From NCBI GenBank assembly GCA_028871195.1, contig JAGWNT010000080.1:1-18362 (forward strand): a stretch of 18,362 nt of DNA, read 5' to 3'. Position numbers and translations under genes: made by a program. Source of the DNA: REEB85 sp018971455 (GTDB taxonomy: Bacteria; Pseudomonadota; Alphaproteobacteria; Acetobacterales; Acetobacteraceae). Within the stretch, counting starts at the first letter, position 1, and each line of letters begins with the position of its first letter. The notes under the pieces were generated by a model, which was given only the letters and a program-made list of their open reading frames with translations, was not told the DNA's origin and did no database searches. Positions 7,461-15,776 of this stretch are shown here, one piece after another.

Positions 7461-8018
7461 TTACTGGCGCGGCGGCGGCTCGGCAAGCGGGTCGGCGGGA
7501 GGATGGACAGCGGGAGGCTGGGTGGCTGGGGGATGGCCGCGCACCCCGTCCAGCACCAGCGCGGCCACGCCGCAGACGATGGCGGCATCGGCGAGGTTGA
7601 ACACGTACCACGACCAGCCGAAGGCATGGGCATGGATGAAATCGACCACCGCGCCGTAGCGCACCCGGTCGATGACGTTGCCGACGGCGCCGCCGGCGAT
7701 CGCCCCCAGCGCGCCGGCCACCAGCCGGCTCTCGGCGCGGTGCAGCCACACCGCGAGGGCGGCCACCACGGCCAGCGCCACGCCCGCGAGCAGCAGGCTG
7801 CCCAGCAGGCCCCCGGCGGTCAGCAGGCCGAAGGTGATGCCGCGATTCCATACCATGGTGAAGTTCAGCACCGGCAGGATGGCGATGCTGCCGAGCCGCG
7901 GCAGGTCGAGCCCGTGCAGGATCCAGTATTTGCTGGCCTGGTCGGCCGCCAGCACCAGCAGGGCGGCCAGCGCGCCGAGCCAGGTCAGCGCGCCGCGCCG
8001 CGTCGTGGGCGAGGTCAT
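7461..8018 (-). CDS. lspA: Lipoprotein signal peptidase (signal peptidase II)
   Basis: 185 residues. An inner-membrane aspartyl protease that removes signal peptides from diacylglyceryl-modified prolipoproteins. Four membrane segments are visible: about 11-29, 62-90, 98-115 and 137-158. Conserved segments are LAADQASKYW (23-32), NFTMVWNRGITFGLL (52-66), GAVGNVIDRVRYGAVVDFI (110-128) and WYVFNLADAAI (137-147). The catalytic aspartates by family comparison are Asp126 and Asp144. A proline-rich tail (about 161-185) is longer than in many homologues. The ATG overlaps the ileS stop codon as ATGA, which indicates coupled translation. The ileS-lspA order is widespread in proteobacteria. Confidence 0.96.
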   Translation of the reverse strand: MTSPTTRRGALTWLGALAALLVLAADQASKYWILHGLDLPRLGSIAILPVLNFTMVWNRGITFGLLTAGGLLGSLLLAGVALAVVAALAVWLHRAESRLVAGALGAIAGGAVGNVIDRVRYGAVVDFIHAHAFGWSWYVFNLADAAIVCGVAALVLDGVRGHPPATQPPAVHPPADPLAEPPPRQ

Positions 8019-10813
8019 GCCTCCGCCTTGCGGCAGACCAGGCCGGACTCCACCGCGTCGGCGCAGCGGGCGCAGAGCAGCTTGTGGCCGGGCTGGCTGC
8101 CGACCTCGGCCAGCACGCGCCAGCAGCGCACGCATTTCTCGCCCGGCGCGGCGCTGACCGCGACCGCCGCCGGGCCGTCGGCGATGGTGAAGGCCGAGAC
8201 GATGGCGATTTCTGCCCAGCCCGCGGCGTCGCGCAGATCGGCATCCGGGCCGGCGAGGCTGACGGCGGCCTGGAGCGAGGATTTCAGCCAGCCCTCCTGG
8301 CGCGCCGCCTCGAGGGCTGCGGTGACGTCGCGGCGGGTGGCGCGGATGCGCGCCCATTTGGCGGCCAGCGCGTCGTCGCGCCAATGCGCCGGCACCTCGA
8401 AGAAATCCTGCAGATGCACGCTGGTCTGCTCTCCGAAGCGCGCCGTCCAGGCCTCCTCGGCGGTGAACACCAGAACCGGGGCGAGCCAGGTGCACAGGCA
8501 GCGGTGCAGATGGTCGAGCACGGTGCGCGCGGCACGGCGCTTGCGCGCGTCCGGCCGGTCGCAATAGAGCGAATCCTTGCGGATGTCGAAATAGAACGCC
8601 GAGAGATCGACCGCGCAGAAGGCGTGCAGGGCGGGATAGACGCCGCTCCAGTCATGCGACGCCACGGCGGCGCGGATCAGGGCCGCGAGCTCCGACAGGC
8701 GATGCAGCACCCAGCGCTCGAGCTCGGGCATCTCCGCCTCGGGCAGATGCTCGGCCGGCGTCCAGCCATCGAGGCTGCCCAGGATCCAGCGCAGCGTGTT
8801 GCGCAGCCGGCGGTAGAGCTCGGCCTGCTGCTTGAGGATTTCCGGGCCGATGCGCAGATCCTCGGCGGTGTCCGACGCCATCACCCACAGCCGCAGGATG
8901 TCGGCGCCGTACTTGTCCCACACCTCCTGGGGGGCGGTGACGTTGCCGAGCGATTTGGACATCTTGCGGCCCTGCTCGTCGAGCACGAAGCCGTGCGTGA
9001 GCACCGCGCGGAACGGCGGCGCGCCGCGCGCGCCGATGGCTTCCAGCAGCGAGGAATGAAACCAGCCGCGATGCTGGTCGCTGCCTTCGAGATACAGATC
9101 GGCCGGCCAGGGCAGGCCGCGGGCGGCGAGGGTGAAGGCGTGCGAGGAGCCGCTCTCGAACCACACATCGACGATGTCCATCACCTGCTCGTAGGCGGCG
9201 GGATCGCGGTCATTGCCGAGGAAGCGCGACGGCGGCGAGGCGTACCAGGCATCCGCCCCCTCGGCGGTGAAGGCCTCGACGACCCGGGCCACCACCTCGG
9301 GGTCGCGCAGCGGCTCGCCGGTGGCGCGCTCGACGAAGACCGGGATCGGCACGCCCCAGGCGCGCTGGCGGCTGATGCACCAATCCGGGCGGGCGGCGAT
9401 CATGCTGGCCAGGCGCGTGCGCCCGGCCTCGGGGACGAAATGCGTCGCGGCGATGGCGTCCAGGGCCTTGCCGCGAATATCCTGCCGCCCGTCCATGCGG
9501 ATGAACCATTGCGGGGTGGCGCGGAAGATCAGCGGCGCGCGCGAGCGCCAGGAATGCGGATAGGAATGCACCAGCCTGCCGCGCGCCAGCAGCCCGCCGG
9601 CCTCGGCCAGCGCCAGGCACACCGCGTCCGCCGCCTTGTAGACGTGCTGGCCGGCAAACAGCGGCACCCAGGCGTTGAAGGTGCCGTCATCGCCCACCGT
9701 GTCCGGCACCTCGATGCCGTGGGCGCGGCCGAGCTGGAAATCCTCCTCGCCATGGCCGGGGGCGATGTGGACGAAGCCGGTGCCGGCCTCGGTGGTGACG
9801 AAATCGCCGGCCAGCAGCGGGGCGTCGTGGTCGTAGCCGCGGCCGCGCAGCGGGTGGGCGCAGACCGCCCCGGCGAGCTCGGCGCCCTTCAGCAGGCGCT
9901 GGACGTGGTGCAGGGTGATGCCGACCGTCTCGCAGAATTGCGGCAGCAGGGCCAGCGCCACCAGCAGCCGCTCGCCGGGCCGCGCCAGCGACCCGTCGGC
10001 CACGCCCTCGACCTGGATCAGCGCGTAGTCGATCTCCGCCCCGTAGGCCAGCGCGCGGTTGCCGGGCATGGTCCAGGGCGTCGTCGTCCAGATGACGATG
10101 GCCGCGCCCGCCAGATCGGGCGCGGCGGCGGCGAGGAGCGGAAACCGCACGAAGATCGTCGTGCTGGTGTGGTCGTGGTACTCGATCTCGGCCTCGGCCA
10201 GCGCGGTCTTCTCGACCGGCGACCACATCACCGGGCGCAGGCCGCGATAGAGCGCGCCGTTGAGCAGGAATTTGCCGATCTCCCCGGCGATCGCGCCCTC
10301 CGAGGGCAGGTCCATGGTGGCGTAGCGCTCGGCCCAGGCGCCGGCGACGCCGAGGCGCTGGAACTCCTCGGCCTGCACGCCCATCCAGTGCTGCGCGTAG
10401 GCGCGGCACTCGGCGCGGAACTGGAGCACCGGCACGGCATCCTTGTCGCGGCCGGATTTGCGGTATTCCTCCTCGATCTTCCACTCGATCGGCAGGCCGT
10501 GACAGTCCCAGCCGGGAATGTAGAACCCGTCCGCCCCGCCCATCTGCTGAGCGCGGTTGACCACGTCCTTGAGGATCTTGTTCAGCGCGTGGCCGATATG
10601 CAGGTGGCCGTTGGCGTAGGGCGGCCCGTCATGCAGGATGAATTTCTTCCGCCCGCGCGAATTCTCCCGCAGCCTTTCCCACAGCCCCATGCGGCGCCAG
10701 CGATCGAGGATCGCCGGCTCCTTCTTCGGCAGGTCGCCGCGCATCGGAAAGCCGGTCTGGGGCAGGAAGACGGTGTCGCGATAATCCTCGCGCGGGCTCT
10801 GACTCTCGTTCAT
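8015..10813 (-). CDS. ileS: Isoleucyl-tRNA synthetase
   Basis: 932 residues, the bacterial IleRS length. A class I synthetase that charges tRNA-Ile in the cytosol, with an editing domain that removes valine. Visible marks: the HIGH signature in YANGHLHIGHALNK (His72-His75), the CP1 editing domain (about 190-400) with IWTTTPWTMPGN and GTGFVHIAPGHGEEDF, DVWFESGSSH, KMSKSLGN with Lys617-Ser621, and a C-terminal zinc finger (Cys894, Cys897, Cys914, Cys917). The zinc finger and class of KMSKS loop fit the standard bacterial housekeeping form rather than the eukaryote-like mupirocin-resistant type. The ATG overlaps the ribF stop (ATGA) and its own TGA overlaps the lspA ATG, so it is translationally coupled on both sides. 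No T-box leader precedes it. Confidence 0.98.
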   Translation of the reverse strand: MNESQSPREDYRDTVFLPQTGFPMRGDLPKKEPAILDRWRRMGLWERLRENSRGRKKFILHDGPPYANGHLHIGHALNKILKDVVNRAQQMGGADGFYIPGWDCHGLPIEWKIEEEYRKSGRDKDAVPVLQFRAECRAYAQHWMGVQAEEFQRLGVAGAWAERYATMDLPSEGAIAGEIGKFLLNGALYRGLRPVMWSPVEKTALAEAEIEYHDHTSTTIFVRFPLLAAAAPDLAGAAIVIWTTTPWTMPGNRALAYGAEIDYALIQVEGVADGSLARPGERLLVALALLPQFCETVGITLHHVQRLLKGAELAGAVCAHPLRGRGYDHDAPLLAGDFVTTEAGTGFVHIAPGHGEEDFQLGRAHGIEVPDTVGDDGTFNAWVPLFAGQHVYKAADAVCLALAEAGGLLARGRLVHSYPHSWRSRAPLIFRATPQWFIRMDGRQDIRGKALDAIAATHFVPEAGRTRLASMIAARPDWCISRQRAWGVPIPVFVERATGEPLRDPEVVARVVEAFTAEGADAWYASPPSRFLGNDRDPAAYEQVMDIVDVWFESGSSHAFTLAARGLPWPADLYLEGSDQHRGWFHSSLLEAIGARGAPPFRAVLTHGFVLDEQGRKMSKSLGNVTAPQEVWDKYGADILRLWVMASDTAEDLRIGPEILKQQAELYRRLRNTLRWILGSLDGWTPAEHLPEAEMPELERWVLHRLSELAALIRAAVASHDWSGVYPALHAFCAVDLSAFYFDIRKDSLYCDRPDARKRRAARTVLDHLHRCLCTWLAPVLVFTAEEAWTARFGEQTSVHLQDFFEVPAHWRDDALAAKWARIRATRRDVTAALEAARQEGWLKSSLQAAVSLAGPDADLRDAAGWAEIAIVSAFTIADGPAAVAVSAAPGEKCVRCWRVLAEVGSQPGHKLLCARCADAVESGLVCRKAEA

Positions 10814-11763
10814 GGGCGCACGGATGGCGCAGGGATGGCCCCCTGGTCAAGGATGCGCCGCGCCTCGTGGGCGTCGCTGGCGATCTGGGCGCGCAATTCG
10901 TCGAGCCCGGCGAATTTGCGCTCGCCGCGCAGATAGGCGATCAGAGCGACAGATAGTTCGGCGCCGTATAGATCTGCGTCATAATCAAACAGGTGAACCT
11001 CCAGCCGGCTCTCCGGCCCCTCGTTCACCGTCGGCCGGCGGCCGAGATTGGCGACACCGGGGCGGCGCGTGCCGTCCGGCAGGGCGACGCGCACCGCGTA
11101 GACGCCCCGCGCCGGCTCCAGGTGGCGGCCGAGGGCGATGTTGGCGGTGGGAAAGCCGATGGTCCGGCCGCGCTTGTCGCCGTGGGCGACGATGCCGCGG
11201 ATCGCCCAGGCGCGGCCGAGCAGGGCGGCGGCGCGCTCGGGGTAGCCGTCCTGCAGCAGGCGGCGGATGCGGCTGGAGGAGAGCGGGCCGGCCTCGTCGG
11301 CCAGCGGGGGCACCAGCGTCAGCCCGATGCCGAGCGCCTCGGCGCGGGCGGCAAGGAAGGCCGTGTCGCCGCCGCGGCGGTGGCCGAAGGCGAAATCCGG
11401 CCCGCAGACCAGATGGCGCGCGCCGAGGCCGGCATGCAGCACCTCGGTGACGAAGGCCTCGGCCGGCATCAGGCTGAACGCCTCGTCGAACGGCAGCTCG
11501 AACACCGTGGCGACGCCGAGGGCGGCGAGCGCCTCGGCGCGCTCGGCGGAGAGGGTGAGGCGGAAGGGCGGGTCGTCCGGGCGGAACAGCTCGCGCGGAT
11601 GCGGCTCGAAGGTGAGCACGGCGAGGCCGGCATCGGGGCGGGCGGCGTGGCCGGCGCGCAGCACCTGGGCGTGGCCGCGGTGCACGCCGTCGAAATTGCC
11701 CAGCGCCACCACCGCCCCGCGCGCGGCCGCGGGCAGGCCGCGCCAGTCATGGAACAGCTGCAT
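10810..11763 (-). CDS. ribF: Bifunctional riboflavin kinase / FAD synthetase
   Basis: 317 residues, the standard RibF length. It converts riboflavin to FMN and FMN to FAD. The N-terminal nucleotidyltransferase domain (about 14-165) shows ALGNFDGVHRGHAQVL (20-35), LTFEPHPRELF, FVTEVLHAGLGARHLVCGPDFAFGHRR split around residues 104-130, and the SSSRIR motif (162-167). The C-terminal flavokinase domain (about 180-305) shows GRTIGFPTANI (199-209), GVYAV, GVANLGRRPTV and LEVHLFDYDADLYG. It begins seven bases after the MaoC-like gene stop and ends in a 4-base overlap with ileS. The ribF-ileS-lspA order is a common proteobacterial arrangement. No FMN riboswitch was seen upstream. Confidence 0.97.
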   Translation of the reverse strand: MQLFHDWRGLPAAARGAVVALGNFDGVHRGHAQVLRAGHAARPDAGLAVLTFEPHPRELFRPDDPPFRLTLSAERAEALAALGVATVFELPFDEAFSLMPAEAFVTEVLHAGLGARHLVCGPDFAFGHRRGGDTAFLAARAEALGIGLTLVPPLADEAGPLSSSRIRRLLQDGYPERAAALLGRAWAIRGIVAHGDKRGRTIGFPTANIALGRHLEPARGVYAVRVALPDGTRRPGVANLGRRPTVNEGPESRLEVHLFDYDADLYGAELSVALIAYLRGERKFAGLDELRAQIASDAHEARRILDQGAIPAPSVRP

Positions 11764-11770
11764 CGGGCGG

Positions 11771-12193
11771 TCAGCGCCGGCCCGGCGGCATCACCAGGGC
11801 CTCGCCCTCGATCACCGGCTTGCCGCCGACGGTGCAGACGGTCTTGAGCGTGACGCGCTTCTTCGCGGCGTCGAGCTCGGTGACCTCAACGGTGGCGGTC
11901 ACGGTGTCGCCGATGCGCACCGGGGCGCGGAAGCGCAGCGACTGGCCCATGTAGACGGTGCCCGGCCCGGGCAGCCTGGTGCCGAGCACGGCGCTGATCA
12001 GCCCGGCCGAGAGCATGCCGTGGGCGATGCGCTCCTTGAACACGCTGCCGGCGGCGGCCTCGGCGTCCAGATGCACGGGGTTGGTGTCCATCGAGACGGC
12101 GGCGAACATCAGGATGTCCGCCTCGGTGACGGTCTTGGCGATGCGCGCGGTCATGCCGAGGGCGAGATCCTCGAAGGCGTATCCGTCATTCAT
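11771..12193 (-). CDS. MaoC-family (R)-specific enoyl-CoA hydratase-like protein
   Basis: 140 residues, the length of single-domain PhaJ-type hydratases. The hot-dog fold hydratase motif is intact: FAAVSMDTNPVHLD contains Asp36 and His41, the D-x4-H catalytic pair of (R)-specific enoyl-CoA hydratases, followed by RIAHGMLSAGLISAVLG. Family members hydrate trans-2-enoyl-CoA to (R)-3-hydroxyacyl-CoA, feeding polyhydroxyalkanoate or fatty acid metabolism; the true substrate is not evident. The start at 12193 (MNDGYAFEDLALG) was chosen as the family-like N-terminus; a longer frame from 12268 would add an unlikely Pro-rich extension. It is the first gene of the operon with ribF, seven bases upstream, and is divergent from the four-enzyme cassette. 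Confidence 0.9.
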   Translation of the reverse strand: MNDGYAFEDLALGMTARIAKTVTEADILMFAAVSMDTNPVHLDAEAAAGSVFKERIAHGMLSAGLISAVLGTRLPGPGTVYMGQSLRFRAPVRIGDTVTATVEVTELDAAKKRVTLKTVCTVGGKPVIEGEALVMPPGRR

Positions 12194-12263
12194 GGCGTGG
12201 GTTCCGTTGGCTGGGGGCGGCGGCGGTGTCATGCGCCTCGGGGAGGCGGATCGGCATGGCCTC

Positions 12264-12291
12264 ACCATAGGGGGCGGGCCGGGTTGGACAA
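12264..12291 (-). promoter_or_regulatory. Candidate promoter for the MaoC-ribF-ileS-lspA-DUF3035 operon
   Basis: On the minus strand, TTGTCC (12291-12286) and TATGGT (12269-12264) are 16 bases apart, each with 4 of 6 consensus matches. Transcription would begin near 12257, about 64 bases before the MaoC-like start. The element lies in the 145-base divergent gap (12194-12338). On the plus strand the same bases read TTGGACA, a possible -35 for the opposite operon, but no matching -10 follows at the right distance. Confidence 0.35.
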
Positions 12292-12338
12292 GATGGGGGC
12301 CGGCTGCTTAGGTCCGCAGCGAAGATGGAGGGCCAGAC

Positions 12339-13097
12339 ATGACCGACCTTGCCGCGCGTGCCGCCGACCTGCTGCTGGAGGCGCGCCGCGATCCGGCGCA
12401 CAAGCTCGCCGCCCTGCCCGAGGCGCTGCGCCCGGCCGACCGCGCCGGCGCCTATGCCATCCAGCAGCACGTGATGGCGGCGCTGGGCGGGATCGGCGGC
12501 TGGAAGGTCAGCCCCTTCGCGCCGGACGCGCCGCCGATGTGCGGGCCGCTGCCGGTCTCCGGCATCACCCCGAGCCCGGCGCGCATCGCCCCCGGCCCGC
12601 ACGCGCTGCGCGGCATCGAGGCGGAGATCAGCGTGCATCTGGGCGCCGACCTGCCGCCGCGCGCCACGCCGTACAGCCGCGCCGAGGTCATCGCCGCCAT
12701 CGCCACCATGCACCCGGCCATCGAGGTGATCGATTCGCGCTTCGTCGAGCCGGCGGCGATCGACATGCCGAGCAACATCGCCGACATCCAGAGCCATGGC
12801 GGCTTCGTCCACGGGCCGGGCATCGCCGACTGGCAGGGCATCGACCTGGCGCGCGAGAGCGTCGAGCAGTTCGTCGACGGCGCGCTGAATGCCGGGCGCA
12901 CCGGCCATCCCGGGGGCGACCTGATCGGCCAGGTGGTGTGGCTGGCCAATGAGGGCAGCGTCTGGGCGGGCGGGCTGCGGGCGGGGCAGTTCGTCACCTG
13001 CGGGTCGTGGACCGGCGCCAACCGCGTCGGGCCGGCGGCCCGGGTGCGGGTGAAGTTCGCCTCGTTCGCCGAGGTGCTGCTCGATTTCGCCGGCTGA
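12339..13097 (+). CDS. 2-oxopent-4-enoate hydratase-like protein (FAH/MhpD fold)
   Basis: 252 residues, near the MhpD family size (about 260). It shows the fumarylacetoacetate-hydrolase C-terminal fold used by 2-hydroxypenta-2,4-dienoate hydratases and oxalocrotonate decarboxylases. The likely metal ligands are visible: GIEAEISVHLG (Glu94, Glu96) and AIEVIDSRF (Glu129, with Asp132). Other family-like segments are GGWKVSPFAPDAPPMCGPL and NEGSVWAGGLRAGQFVTCGS. Relatives hydrate or decarboxylate 2-oxo acids in meta-cleavage pathways, but no ring-cleavage dioxygenase is near, so the substrate is unknown. The start has GGAGGG six bases upstream. First gene of a plus-strand run, divergent from the MaoC-like gene; the next gene starts four bases after its stop. 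Confidence 0.85.
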   Translation: MTDLAARAADLLLEARRDPAHKLAALPEALRPADRAGAYAIQQHVMAALGGIGGWKVSPFAPDAPPMCGPLPVSGITPSPARIAPGPHALRGIEAEISVHLGADLPPRATPYSRAEVIAAIATMHPAIEVIDSRFVEPAAIDMPSNIADIQSHGGFVHGPGIADWQGIDLARESVEQFVDGALNAGRTGHPGGDLIGQVVWLANEGSVWAGGLRAGQFVTCGSWTGANRVGPAARVRVKFASFAEVLLDFAG

Positions 13098-13101
13098 CCA
13101 C

Positions 13102-14220
13102 ATGCCGGCCTATCTCGATCCGCGCAGCGGCGCGGAATACCCGATCGGGGCGCCGCGCTGGTGCGGCGAGGGGCAGGCGCCGCTGCTGCTGACCGCGCTG
13201 GGCGGCATCACGCGCGACGACATCGACCGCACCACCCGCAGCCTGTGGCGCTACCGCGCCGCCCTGCCGCTGGAGGTGGCCGAGCCCATCACCATGGGCG
13301 AAGGCTGCACGCCGCTGGTGGCGCGCCGGCTGCACGGGGCGGACGTGCTGCTGAAATGCGAATGGTTTATGCCGACGGCGAGCTTCAAGGACCGCGGCGC
13401 CAGCGTGATGCTGTCGCTGCTGCGCCAGCAGGGGGTTTCCGCGGTGCTCGAGGACAGTTCCGGCAATGGCGGGGCGGCGGTGGCCGCCTATGCCGCGGCC
13501 GGAGGCATGCGGGCCACCATCATGGCGCCCGCCGCGACCAGCCCGGCCAAGACGGTGCAGATGCGCGCCCATGGCGCCGATGTCGAGCTGGTGCCGGGCA
13601 GCCGGCAGGACACGGCGATCGCCGCCGAGGCGCGGGCGGCGGAAATCTTCTATGCCAGCCATAACTGGCACCCGTTCTTCCTGCACGGCACCAAGACGCT
13701 GGCCTACGAGCTGTGGGAGGATCTCGGCTTCCGGGCGCCCGACAACGTCATCATCCCGTGCGGCGCGGGCTCGAACGTGCTGGGCTGCGAGATCGGCTTC
13801 GCCGAGCTGCTGCGCGCCGGCGCGATCGCCCGCATGCCCCGCCTGTTCGCCGCCCAGCCGGAGAATTGCGGGCCGATCGCCGCGGCCTTCCTGGGCCAGG
13901 AGGTGCGGCCGCCGCGGCCGACCATCGCCGAGGGCACGGCGATCGCCGCGCCGATCCGGCTGCGCGAGGTGCTCGGCGCGCTGCGCGTCACGCGCGGCGG
14001 CGCCGTGCTGCTCGGCGAGGCGGAGATCGCCGCGGCCACCCTCGAGCTGGCGCGGCGCGGCTTCTATGTCGAGCCGACCTCCGCGCAGGTTGCCGCCGCC
14101 CTGGCGCGGCTGCTGGCGAGCGGGGCCATCGCGCCCGGCCAGACCACCGTGCTGGTGCTGACCGGCACCGGGCTGAAGGCGACGCCGCGCATCGCCGAGA
14201 TGCTGGGGGTCGCGCTGTGA
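13102..14220 (+). CDS. Threonine synthase-like PLP-dependent enzyme (fold type II)
   Basis: 372 residues. A tryptophan-synthase-beta fold with the PLP lysine at Lys96 in ASFKDRGAS, the substrate loop EDSSGNGGAA (117-126), the phosphate-binding PCGAGSN (219-225) and TGTGLKATPR near the end. The MGEGCTPLVA segment and the SFKDRG signature are those of threonine synthase, which makes threonine from O-phosphohomoserine. The N-terminus (YLDPRSGAEYPIGAPRWCGEG) looks like a decayed version of the zinc-ribbon opening of class II-like threonine synthases: only Cys21 remains. Because it lies in a cassette with an FAH-fold hydratase, a metallohydrolase and a DSD1-type enzyme, a housekeeping threonine role is doubtful; a beta- or gamma-elimination or replacement on another amino acid is an inference. 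The ribosome site is weak. Its TGA overlaps the next gene's GTG. Confidence 0.87.
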   Translation: MPAYLDPRSGAEYPIGAPRWCGEGQAPLLLTALGGITRDDIDRTTRSLWRYRAALPLEVAEPITMGEGCTPLVARRLHGADVLLKCEWFMPTASFKDRGASVMLSLLRQQGVSAVLEDSSGNGGAAVAAYAAAGGMRATIMAPAATSPAKTVQMRAHGADVELVPGSRQDTAIAAEARAAEIFYASHNWHPFFLHGTKTLAYELWEDLGFRAPDNVIIPCGAGSNVLGCEIGFAELLRAGAIARMPRLFAAQPENCGPIAAAFLGQEVRPPRPTIAEGTAIAAPIRLREVLGALRVTRGGAVLLGEAEIAAATLELARRGFYVEPTSAQVAAALARLLASGAIAPGQTTVLVLTGTGLKATPRIAEMLGVAL

Positions 14221-15776
14221 CGCCGCCGGTCGCCGGCCGGCGCGTCGCCCTGCTCGGCTTCTCCATCGAGTGCAACCGCTTCGCCCCGCCCGCCACGGCG
14301 GCGGATTTCGCCGCGCGCACGCTGTTCCGCGGGCCGGCGCTGCTCGCCGAGGCGCGCGCCGGCGCCCCGCGCATGCTGGGCGAGCTGCCCGGCTTCGTCG
14401 CTGACATGGATGCGGCGGGCGCCTGGACCCCGGTGCCACTGGTGCTCGCCATGGCCGAGCCGAACGGGCCGGTGGAGCACGGCTTCTTCGCCAGGCTGCT
14501 CGACGAGATCGCGGCCGGCCTGCGCGCCGCCGGGCCGCTCGACGGCGTCTATTGCGTGCTGCACGGGGCGGGGCTGACCAGCGAGGACGACGATCCGGAG
14601 GGCACGCTGCTGGCGCTGGTGCGCGAGGTGGTGGGCCCGGCGGTGAAGATCGCCGCGAGCTTCGATCTGCACGCCAACGTGTCGGATGCCGATGCGCGCA
14701 TTCCTGACGCGTTCATCGGCTACCGCACCAACCCGCATCTGGACATGCGCGAATGCGGCGCCGAATCGGCGCAGATCCTGCGCCGGATGATGGACGGGCT
14801 GGCCACCCACATCGCCCGCATCCGCCTGCCCATCGTGGCTCCGACGGTGACCATGCTGACCGGGCCGGACGCGCCGCAGCGGCCCTATGGCGAGCTGATC
14901 GATTTCGGCCAGATCCGCATGCGCGAGGCGCCGTACGAGGGGCGCGTGCTCAACGTCTCGGTGATGGGCGGCTTCGCCTTCGCCGACACGGCCTTCAACG
15001 GCCTGACCATGGTGGTGACGGCGACCGATCGCCGTGCCGCCTCGGCGCTGGCGATGGAGCTGGCCGAGGCCGGCTGGGCGCGCCGCGCGCAGTTCCAGCC
15101 GCATCTGGTGCCGCTCGACTCGGCGGTGCGCATGGCGCTCGGCACGGCCGCGCCCGACGCGCCGGCGCTGATCTTCGCCGATGTCGCCGACAATCCGGGC
15201 GGCGGCGGGCGCGGCAGCACGATGTTCATTCTCGAGGCCTTCCTCGCCGCCGGCGTGGCGCGCGGGCTGGTCGGCATCATCCATGACCCGATGCTGGCCA
15301 CCGAAGCGCACCGGCGCGGCGCCGGCGCATCGTTCGAGGCGCAGTTCAACCGCGAGACGCTGTCGGATTTCTCCCGCCCCTTCCATGCGCCGGCGCGGGT
15401 GCGCGCCCTGCATGGCGGGATGATGACCGGGCGGCGCGGCATCTTCGCCGGCAACACCATCGATCTCGGCGCCTCGGCGGCGCTGGAGATCGGCGGGCTG
15501 GTCGTGGTGGTGGTGTCCCGCCGCGTGCAATGCGCGGACCCGGTGTTCTTCGAGACGTTCGGGCTCGACATTGCCGCCGCCCGCGTCGTGGTGGTGAAGT
15601 CGCGCGGGCATTTCCGTGGCGGCTTCGACGAGTTCTTCTCCCACGCGCAGGTGATCGAGGTGGACGCGCCGGGACTGACCAGCCCGATGCTGAGCCATTT
15701 CCGCTGGCAACATCTGCCGCGCCCGGTGCTGCCGCTCGATGCCGATGCGCACTGGTCTGCGGAGGATGCGCGATGA
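14217..15776 (+). CDS. M81-family metallohydrolase (MlrC-like)
   Basis: 519 residues, typical of M81 proteins, from a GTG at 14217 in a GTGA overlap with the previous stop. Family signatures: IECNRFAPPATAADF near the N-terminus, GVYCVLHGAGLTSE (110-123), SFDLHANVSDAD (148-159) with FIGYRTNPHLDMREC (166-180), and DNPGGGGRGST (325-335) at the opening of the C-terminal domain. The His/Asp residues of DLHAN and NPHLDM are the likely zinc ligands by comparison with MlrC. MlrC cleaves linearised microcystin peptides, but most bacterial relatives are in genomes with no microcystin pathway and probably act on small amide or peptide-like compounds. No signal peptide, so cytosolic. Its TGA overlaps the next ATG (ATGA). 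Confidence 0.87.
   Translation: MTPPVAGRRVALLGFSIECNRFAPPATAADFAARTLFRGPALLAEARAGAPRMLGELPGFVADMDAAGAWTPVPLVLAMAEPNGPVEHGFFARLLDEIAAGLRAAGPLDGVYCVLHGAGLTSEDDDPEGTLLALVREVVGPAVKIAASFDLHANVSDADARIPDAFIGYRTNPHLDMRECGAESAQILRRMMDGLATHIARIRLPIVAPTVTMLTGPDAPQRPYGELIDFGQIRMREAPYEGRVLNVSVMGGFAFADTAFNGLTMVVTATDRRAASALAMELAEAGWARRAQFQPHLVPLDSAVRMALGTAAPDAPALIFADVADNPGGGGRGSTMFILEAFLAAGVARGLVGIIHDPMLATEAHRRGAGASFEAQFNRETLSDFSRPFHAPARVRALHGGMMTGRRGIFAGNTIDLGASAALEIGGLVVVVVSRRVQCADPVFFETFGLDIAAARVVVVKSRGHFRGGFDEFFSHAQVIEVDAPGLTSPMLSHFRWQHLPRPVLPLDADAHWSAEDAR

Noticed and set aside
8084..10936. A 950-codon open frame on the plus strand opposite ileS
   Set aside because: No domain is recognisable and it lies fully antisense to a complete isoleucyl-tRNA synthetase gene. 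It is a GC-driven shadow.
10814..11763. A T-box or FMN riboswitch leader for ileS or ribF
   Set aside because: Both genes are preceded directly by coding sequence with overlaps or a 7-base gap, which leaves no room for a leader.
12284..12313. A plus-strand promoter (TTGGAC, 18 bases, TTAGGT) for the cassette
   Set aside because: The -10 part matches only about 2 of 6 consensus positions, too weak to list as a feature.
12339..13097. An aromatic meta-cleavage pathway
   Set aside because: The hydratase-like gene has no ring-cleavage dioxygenase, semialdehyde dehydrogenase or oxovalerate aldolase gene nearby.
14217..15776. A microcystin-degradation locus
   Set aside because: Only an MlrC-like gene is present; mlrA, mlrB and mlrD are absent, and M81 genes are common in genomes with no link to microcystin.
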